DNA from: Benincasa hispida
Lineage: Eukaryota; Streptophyta; Magnoliopsida; Cucurbitales; Cucurbitaceae
Direction: 5' to 3'
Assembly: GCF_009727055.1 (NCBI RefSeq)
Contig: NC_052354.1
Span: forward strand, 3,250,677 to 3,314,676
DNA: 64,000 bases
Under the pieces are notes generated by a model that had not been told where the DNA came from, searched no databases, and saw only the letters and a program-made list of their open reading frames with translations. Made by a program: the position numbers and the translations under genes. Positions 57,611 through 64,000 of the stretch are shown piece after piece (within the stretch, counting starts at the first letter, position 1; each line of letters starts with the position of its first letter).

Positions 57611-58746
57611 TGATAGTTCTAAAAAAGAGCTATTATTCCTTGCTTAATTTGAGTTTGTTATGGGATTTTATGTGTTTATTGCCCTACTTTGTAGGTACCG
57701 AGCAATCAAGAGGTAGAACCGAGTATTTGGAGCTGAACGAGGTTAATTTGAAGCAAATTTGAGCATCCAGACATCAAAAAAGCAAAAAGACCAAAATTCC
57801 CCTGCTTCAGCATCGCAACACTCAACCCTTGCCTTGGTCTAACGCTTGCTTGACACCAGAAGACAAAATGTTGGTGTGTAGGCCAGCGTTGCAACGCTGT
57901 CAACAGCGTTACAATGCTCCGACTGGAGTAACGCTTCTCATGTCGTCCGCACACGCATCTTCTTTGGCCCAAACACAGGGCAACGTTGCAATGCTGCGAT
58001 TTTTCCTATAAATATGTCTTTTCGCCTTTAGGTCAAGGTATGCTGAATTTTGGGGCCAAATTGATGGAGGTCGAGGTTGATCTTCATTCTTCTTCTTTTC
58101 CCTTCAAATTTTAGTATCTTTAGGTTATTTTTTCTTTTTATTTTGGGTTGTAATCAATGGATCGGATGTTTAGTATCTTTAGGTTATTTTTTTCTTTTTA
58201 ATCAACACAATTGAATCCTCATTCTTAATGCATATGATTTTAAATTCTATATGATTACTGAGAACCCAATAGAATTAAGAGCATATAGTTTATTAGGGTA
58301 TGGTCCTTCTGACCTGAATTAATAATTAGGACACTTGATTGATATTGATTTAATTTATTGTCGGCCTGTGTAGAAATTAATCAAGTCGAATCGATTTAGT
58401 AGTCGTGCATGCATAGAATAGAATGTTTGTTTAATTATTAATTTCCATGATAGAAATTGTATAGGAAACTCTCTCTTGCGCTTGAAATTAGATAGACCCC
58501 TATCCTAGATTACGTTTACCCTTTTATTTTAATTACACGCATTTATCTCTTCTACATCAAAACCCTCCATTTACCGCTCTAGTTAGGAAATTGTCTTAAC
58601 GAAACAAATCACGCTTCCTTGCGGATCAACTTGAACTTACTATTGTTACTATGTTTTAGTAGTGATATAAGTAGTTCGATATTTACAAATTTTCTTTTCA
58701 CCTTTAGGCTTTTGGGATTAAACGACGCTCCAAAAATCTACAGTCA
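57611..58746 (+). repeat. 3' LTR of element A
   Basis: Starts TGATAGTTCTAAAAAAGAGC as in the 5' LTR. It lacks about 350 bp present in the 5' LTR, with TTTAGTATCTTTAGGTTATT repeated at the break near 58168. It ends CTACAGTCA, followed by the AACCT target copy. It contains a 16-bp palindrome, CAGCGTTGCAACGCTG (57884-57899). Confidence 0.8.
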
Positions 58747-58955
58747 AACCTCTCTTCTAAGAATGTAATGCGCAAGCTAATTGTGAACAACAAATCCAGA
58801 TCTATGAAATGACCAAATATAGTTCGCCTAAACATGTCCAACTGTGTTACAGAAAGCTTCTTCTTCACAACCTCATTCGCTTGCCTAAGGTGAGACAGGT
58901 TTGTAATTTGTGCATATAAATCATCTTCTAGACTGTATTTCAAAATCGGTACCAT

Positions 58956-59850
58956 GTATTACCTACATTTCATCGAAAAACATAGATCGTACACGAGCAA
59001 CTAATAGATTACTGAATGGGATCGACTATCTACATGTGTCCTAATTCTATAAACAGATGGATGTGCATCCCAATTTAAGTTGACTTTTTTTTAGAATGGG
59101 AGAAAAACGCAACTTAACTACTTGGATGTATGAGATGGTTAACACAATTGAAAGACGCAGGTGAAAGAAGACGACTTCTTACAAATATCTGTCTTTACAA
59201 TAGTTGAAATCCACGAAAAATGTTGAATCGATCTTCTCTAAATTTCTTAAAATTGCATTTCTGCTTAAAATTGGGGTAGGTTTTTGCAGGTTTGATCGGG
59301 CTGGATTGGGCGTCCCTATCGCGTTGAAAGGTAAGGGGTTACCGATCATTACTTGAATGTATCTTATTATATGGGGTTCAAAATCCTATGTCATGATATC
59401 TTTTTGAATTCAGGTTAGGGCTTTGTAGGTTTCATCGGGCTAAGGGAATCCCTATCGCGATCAGAAGAAGCTTCAGACTTCAACAAAGAACAAATGTAAA
59501 CATCGGGTTGCATTACATAATTAGACCAATGTTTTATTAAATGTATTGGACTCGCTTAATCATCCCTGTCACGAGTGACAGTTAATGGCAACATCTATTA
59601 AAATATGAAGTTTGTGATTAGAAGTGTCATCGGGTTAGGAACGATTCATTGTCGGACTAGGCATATCAACTCGAACGCAAGGTCATCTTCAACGTGGAAT
59701 ATGAAGATCAACTCGAACGTAAGGTCATCCTCAACGTAGAAAAAGGCCATATGAAGTAAGTGAAAGATTATAAAACATACTCTATTGGAAAGAGGTCATA
59801 GGTACAAAAACCCCTATCCACCGACGTCTAAGATAGATTTATTCCCATAA
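58956..59850. other. Intergenic region upstream of CPSF30
   Basis: No gene recognised. Two diverged direct repeats, each ending in TCCCTATCGCG, lie at about 59275-59322 and 59415-59463. A close tandem repeat is at about 59664-59740 (TCAACTCGAACG.AAGGTCATC twice). Confidence 0.4.
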
Positions 59851-60034
59851 TCCATATTGTTACGGTCGAAAGAATCCCTCAGCTAAAGGTAAATAAGACC
59901 GAAATTCTTCTTCTCCTTCACTCTCTGATTCAACTCCGTTCAACAACATTGCCAACTCTCCAATCTCTCTGCTTCTTCGTTTTGAGCTATGATCTGCTTT
60001 ACAACCCTAATTCCGTAACCATTTCCCTTTCCTA
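59851..60034 (+). promoter_or_regulatory. CPSF30 5' leader with a 9-codon uORF
   Basis: A pyrimidine-rich leader (TTCTTCTTCTCC, CTCTCTGATTC). An upstream ATG at 59989 opens MICFTTLIP and stops at 60016-60018, 16 bases before the main start. The transcription start is not known, so the uORF is only relevant if transcripts begin upstream of it. Confidence 0.45.
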
Positions 60035-63000
60035 ATGGAGGATTCGGAGGGCGTTCTGAGCTTCGATTTCGAAGGCGGCCTCGATGCCGGCCCCACCAAC
60101 CCCGCCGCCACCTCCTCCTTGCCCCTTAACCACTCCGACTCTTCTGCCCCGCCTGCCGCCTCAGCCGTCTCCAACTCCCTTTCCGGCGCCCTCGGTCCTG
60201 CTGTTTCAGCTGAACCTCCTGGCGCTTCAACCGGCAACGTCGGCAACCGGAGGAGCTTCCGGCAAACGGTTTGCCGGCATTGGCTCCGTAGCCTCTGCAT
60301 GAAGGGCGATGCCTGTGGTTTCCTTCACCAGTATGATAAGTCTCGGATGCCCATTTGCCGGTTCTTCCGTCTCTATGGCGAGTGCCGCGAACAGGATTGC
60401 GTCTATAAACATACCAACGAAGATATCAAAGAGTGTAATATGTATGTTTTGGGAATTGAAACTTGGAATTCAGTTTTAGTCTTTAAATTGTTGGCTGTTC
60501 GTCAGATTTACGGTTTTGGTTGTTTAATTTCTTTGTACTCTTCTTTCAATAGGAGGTGATTAAATGTCTGCTCTAATCGTTTAAGCCCTTCTTCTTTGTC
60601 CCTAGTTGTTGAATTTATTAGTATCTTATGCAGTTCATAGATTGCAGACTGGAAATTTTAATTCTTTTTTCTTCTTTAACTCTTTTTCATATTTTATTTC
60701 TTTTTTTAAATAAGAGGATGCAGTTTTCGTTAATATATGAAATTGTGCAAACATAATCTACTCTTCCATCAGGAGTATACTAAAGAGCGTCAAAATTAAC
60801 AGTTACATAAGTCGTTAGACAATAAGCACCATGAAGAGGAACTTATCCAAATCGTAAGCCTCCTTCCAATCTCTTTCCTTTCTTTATCATTCTTGAATTC
60901 CTTGTTAACCATAAAGCCCAAAATTGCCTTAGCTGCATTAGTCCAAAGAGTTTTAAGCCTTTTCTTTAAAGTTTTTGCCACCCAACAACTGTATCATTAT
61001 TTTTCTAGTGGAAGTGTCAAAGGACGTAGGAAATTGTTTCTTATCCAAAAAAAGAAAAAGAACAAAGGATCTAAGGGAGGTAAAAATAATGAAATAGAGT
61101 ATCCCTACATCTCTCCTATACAAGCAAAGTAATTGTAGGTAATGTTGGGCATTGTTTGAATGCATACTTCTTTCCTTGAGTTTTCCCTCTTCTCAAAAAG
61201 ATATTGAAGTTTTAAGTTTAAGCCATGTGTATGGCTGTAATATGAACATGCCTATTACATGTAAAGTTGATATTATCATTAGACATATTTATGGCGCCAG
61301 ATCTTGAGGAATCTTCATTCAAGTTTTTACAAAATGAATCCCTGGTTTTACTTTGACGAAATTTATTGCAATAACATAATCTTTTAAATTAATTTCTATA
61401 GTACATTTTCTTAGACCCATTTTTGTTCTTTCAGAAACAATGGATGTTATACATCTGAAGGCTAAACACTGTAACTGCAGGTACAAGTTTGGTTTCTGTC
61501 CAAATGGTCCTGATTGTCGTTATAGGCACGCAAAGCTGCCTGGACCTCCACCTCCAGTGGAAGAAATCCTTCAGAAAATACAGCATTTAGGTTCATACAA
61601 TTATGGCTCCTCAAACAAATTCTTTACACAACGTGGAGTTGGATTATCCCAACAGAATGAAAAATCTCAGTTTCCTCAGGGTCAGCCCCTCGTCACTCAA
61701 GGAGTAGTGACAGGAAAACCCTCTGCAGCTGAATCTGCTAATGTCCCGCAACAGCAAGGGCAACAGTCTGCACAACAAACCAGCCAGACTCCGATACAAA
61801 GTCTTTCTAATGGCCAGCCCAATCAATTAAACAGAACTGCCACGTCTTTGCCTCAAGGAATATCTAGGTGTGTCTGAAGAGACCTGAAGTCTTTTTGCAT
61901 GTTACTTTAACCAAATTTTTGTATCATATGGACACAATGTTGCAGAGATATTATTTAACTTTCATTGTTCAAATCATATTTGTGCTTTTATTTGGTTACT
62001 TTAAGCCCCAGTAATCATTAGTCAATAATGTTGTTCTTCATATCAATTTGTAGTCCATGGACCACAAGAATCTTTAGGTAGAAGGAGATTCTAACTCAGT
62101 ACCTTTTGAGATTTTAAGATGAGTATATGTAAATATTATATCAGATAAATTGCTTTCATTGAGAAAAAATGAAAGAATACAGAAGGGCACAAATGGTATC
62201 ATCTTAAGGTATTAGTGATTTGACATGTTCTGTATCAAGCTATTAAATTCTATGTCGAAGCTTCATTACCATATGTTCATCCTCCTTTCATTTAGTATCT
62301 CATGTCAATTTCCAAGTTCTAGAAACTATTTATCCCCTCACGTTTATGGCTCTGTTACAGATTGGCTAGAATCTGTTGGCTCAAAGCTCATACTCTGTTA
62401 TGTTAGGGTCTCATTAAATTTGTGGACTGAGACTTCTAACAGACCTTTTTGATGTAGTTTGCTTCAATACTTGAAATTGATGTGGTCTCTCCAGCTTCTG
62501 TAATTATACTCGCTTTGTGATTTATGCCAAGTGGAGTTGTTTTCTGTAAAACTCAATCAGCAAGGGTGTACCCTTCTTTGGTACCGTAACCTTTTCTATT
62601 CATCTCCTGATAAAGACAAGTGGTTGCCCATTTTTAATATAATTTTGCAAACAGAATAAAAAATCTGACTTTCACACGAACCTTTTAAATACTCTAAATG
62701 TTGTAATTTATTTTTGAAAGATTAGGTACTTTATTGTTAAAAGTTGCAACCGTGAGAATTTGGAATTATCTGTACAACAAGGGGTATGGGCAACTCAAAG
62801 AAGCAATGAAGCTAAACTTAATGAAGCTTTTGATTCTGCTGATAATGTTATTTTGATTTTCTCAGTCAATCGGACTCGGCATTTTCAGGTGCTAATCATT
62901 CATTATTGTGTATGTGTATGAGTTATGACACTACTTGGTCATTGAGGACCAAAGTATGTCTGTTTGAGAGAATCATACTGATTTACTATTTGCTGCTTAG

Positions 63001-63344
63001 GGTTGTGCAAAGATGATGTCCAGGATTGGTGGATCTGTCAGTGGGGGCAATTGGAAATATGCACATGGAACTGCACATTATGGGCAAAACTTTTCACTCA
63101 AATGGCTGAAGGTTGATATTTCGTTTCTTAGTTCTATAGTTTTGTTCAGAAACTTATCACAATTATGTATCTCATCATGCTGTTGCATTTTAGGGTATAG
63201 GGTTTAGGATGATTTTGATGCCGTCAATTTGAGCCCTGCATGATGTGATGAATAATTTGACTTTGTTATTTGCAGTTATGTGAACTATCCTTCCAGAAAA
63301 CACGCCATTTGAGGAATCCATATAATGAAAACTTACCAGTAAAG
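60035..63344 (+). CDS. CPSF30: Cleavage and polyadenylation specificity factor, CPSF30 with YTH domain (3' end outside window)
   Basis: Exons 60035-60441, 61481-61867, 62726-62888, 63001-63111 and 63276-63344 join in frame to 379 aa; all junctions are GT-AG. The N-terminus MEDSEGVLSFDFEGGLD is followed by a Pro/Ser/Ala-rich linker and three CCCH fingers: C80-C88-C94-H98, C108-C117-C122-H126 and C134-C142-C148-H152. A Gln-rich stretch follows, then the YTH domain from about residue 266 (YFIVKS, W286 in QQGVWATQ, FSVNRTRHFQGCAKM, W337 in GGNWKY, FSLKWLK). Plant CPSF30 binds RNA in the nucleus as part of the 3'-end processing complex; its long form reads m6A and influences poly(A) site choice. 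The last visible exon ends NPYNENLPVK; the domain end and the acidic C-terminus lie beyond 64000. Confidence 0.95.
60442..61480 (+). other. CPSF30 intron 1
   Basis: 1039 bp, GTATGTTT donor and AACTGCAG acceptor, splitting the Met codon of the third zinc finger (N-M-Y). ORFs inside it are not exons. Confidence 0.88.
61868..62725 (+). other. CPSF30 intron 2, candidate site of intronic polyadenylation
   Basis: 858 bp, GTGTGTCT donor and AAGATTAG acceptor. Read-through from exon 2 meets TGA at 61875-61877 after only three codons, giving a protein of about 267 aa that ends after the zinc fingers. In Arabidopsis, a short zinc-finger-only CPSF30 is produced by polyadenylation in the equivalent intron. 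Confidence 0.7.
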
Positions 63345-64000
63345 GTATAGTAACTCGAGCTTGATGAAGAAAGATTTCTATTTATATTTACATCTGCAGA
63401 TGTCTTTGTCATGCTTCTTCTTTTACTTGTGTTGTGAACTCTTGAAAATATTTCCCACTTCTTTTATCTTTTATGTATATGATCCTTATATTATTTTGCA
63501 CTTTCTGGTGATAATATATATTACCGGTTAGGTTGAAGTAAAATTATCTGAAAGCATACTTAAGAACTTGCATCTTGTGGATGAAAGTTTATCCTTTTCC
63601 TCCTTTTTGGGTGGGTGTGGGTGTGGGTGTGGGTGTGGGGGTTACCTGGGAGCTTTCTGTAGGATTTAGTTTCTAGAAATTACATTCTGCCCCATGTGGA
63701 CTGTGCGATCTTTATTTTATTTATATTCCAGGAATCATCTGGCAGAGAGTGCTAATATGGTTGACCTCACACTTTAACATGCAGCATACCGACGCCCATC
63801 ATCCTTGTTTGCAAGGCTTTCTTTTGTTTTTAAGTTACTGTGTTGTTGCTTGTTTCATTGTGACCCTCTATTAGTTTTACTGCGTTATTTCTATTACTAT
63901 TACTTCTTTGGTCTGGTAAGTTTGTTGTTCTAAGGCTGTTTTGTAGCCTTTAAATAGTTTCTCCTATGTTGTTATGAAAGGACATTTTAGTAAAGAATAC
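63345..64000 (+). other. CPSF30 intron 5, continuing past the window
   Basis: Starts GTATAG; no further exon of the expected sequence is seen. It includes a GGGTGT hexamer run at 63609-63641. Confidence 0.7.
63609..63641. repeat. (GGGTGT)n minisatellite
   Basis: About five tandem hexamers inside CPSF30 intron 5; G-rich on the sense strand. Confidence 0.9.

Larger units (their letters stand above)
41048..58746 (+). mobile_element. Element A: Athila-like LTR retrotransposon carrying nested elements
   Basis: 5' LTR 41048-42524 and 3' LTR 57611-58746. AACCT occurs just outside both ends (41043-41047 and 58747-58751). A tRNA-Asp-type primer site follows the 5' LTR at 42528-42546. The only internal sequence that looks native is 42547 to about 43176. 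The rest is element B with insertions C and D, and the chromovirus fragments E. Total length is 17.7 kb. Confidence 0.85.
39190..58955 (-). pseudogene. DUF1985 (Ulp1-peptidase-associated) gene remnant split by a 17.7-kb retroelement
   Basis: The N-terminal piece (58955 down to 58752) encodes EDDLYAQITNLSHLRQANEV, then QLDMFRRTIFGHFIDLDLLF. After element A and one target copy are removed, the minus strand continues at 41042. Across the junction the frame reads HYILRREVVYDWPDVMSLFIGGKAVTF, which fits the DUF1985 core. Further sequence follows at 40571-40903 (FEVAIVGKG, VVEDLNHYN, WGGLLFDRTLKSL). More minus-strand fragments run to about 39190, including an acidic 39.2-39.7 kb ORF. One or more frameshifts (near 58780 and 40910) make it a pseudogene. 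Such genes are abundant in cucurbits and often sit in MULE-type elements with a Ulp1 peptidase; no peptidase catalytic residues were found here. Confidence 0.7.

Noticed and set aside
60227..60412. Minus-strand and alternative-frame ORFs over CPSF30 exon 1 (also 60007-60300 and 60084-60302)
   Set aside because: They are shadows of a GC-rich exon whose sense frame encodes the conserved zinc fingers.

Overview
This window is plant nuclear DNA: intron-containing genes with GT-AG splice sites, microsatellites, an AT-rich background and many nested LTR retrotransposons. The gene products and the retroelement types suggest a cucurbit (Cucurbitaceae); that is an inference from family resemblance, not from a search. 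One base is ambiguous (N at 31109), inside an ATT microsatellite.

Three cellular loci carry recognisable function. (1) 8313-9669: a two-exon thaumatin-like protein (PR-5 family) with all 16 cysteines. (2) 15.7-27.2 kb: a tandem duplication of about 5 kb holding a cationic amino acid transporter. The first copy (16978-20104, 584 aa, three coding exons plus a 5'UTR intron) is intact. The second (23238-26696) is a pseudogene with a nonsense codon and three frameshifts, yet much of its middle exon is base-identical to the intact copy. (3) 60035 to beyond the window end: the plant CPSF30 gene (three CCCH zinc fingers plus a YTH m6A-reader domain); five exons are visible and the 3' part lies outside.

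The rest is mostly transposable elements, several stacked inside each other. 1-7847 is an Athila-type gypsy derivative (element G; its 5' LTR is cut by the window edge) carrying two LTRs of another family. That family, called T here (termini TGTTGG...CCAACA, about 1.8-2 kb, tRNA-Met type primer site), occurs five times: 1.74-3.8, 4.56-6.37, about 27.5-32.0 (broken by a CACTA transposon), 32.0-33.9 and 37.2-39.2 kb. 11.67-12.88 kb is a miniature Copia element on the minus strand. 13.2-14.1 kb has remains of a MULE transposase N-terminus and a plant-mobile-domain gene. 39.2-58.95 kb is a DUF1985-type (Ulp1-peptidase-associated) pseudogene on the minus strand, split by a 17.7-kb insertion: element A (Athila-like LTRs, target duplication AACCT) contains element B (Athila gag-pro with pol lost), which contains element C (gypsy, target duplication GAATG) and a small DNA-transposon-like insert D; between B and the 3' LTR of A lie rearranged chromovirus-type fragments (E: integrase, then gag-pro-RT).

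No new biological system is evident. The most informative signals are the frame-restoring target duplications, which allow the insertions to be ordered; the conversion-like identity between the transporter and its pseudogene; a 21-22-bp periodic GCGATCG array inside the LTRs of element C whose copy number differs between the two LTRs; and signs that the CPSF30 gene may be controlled by intronic polyadenylation and a small uORF.
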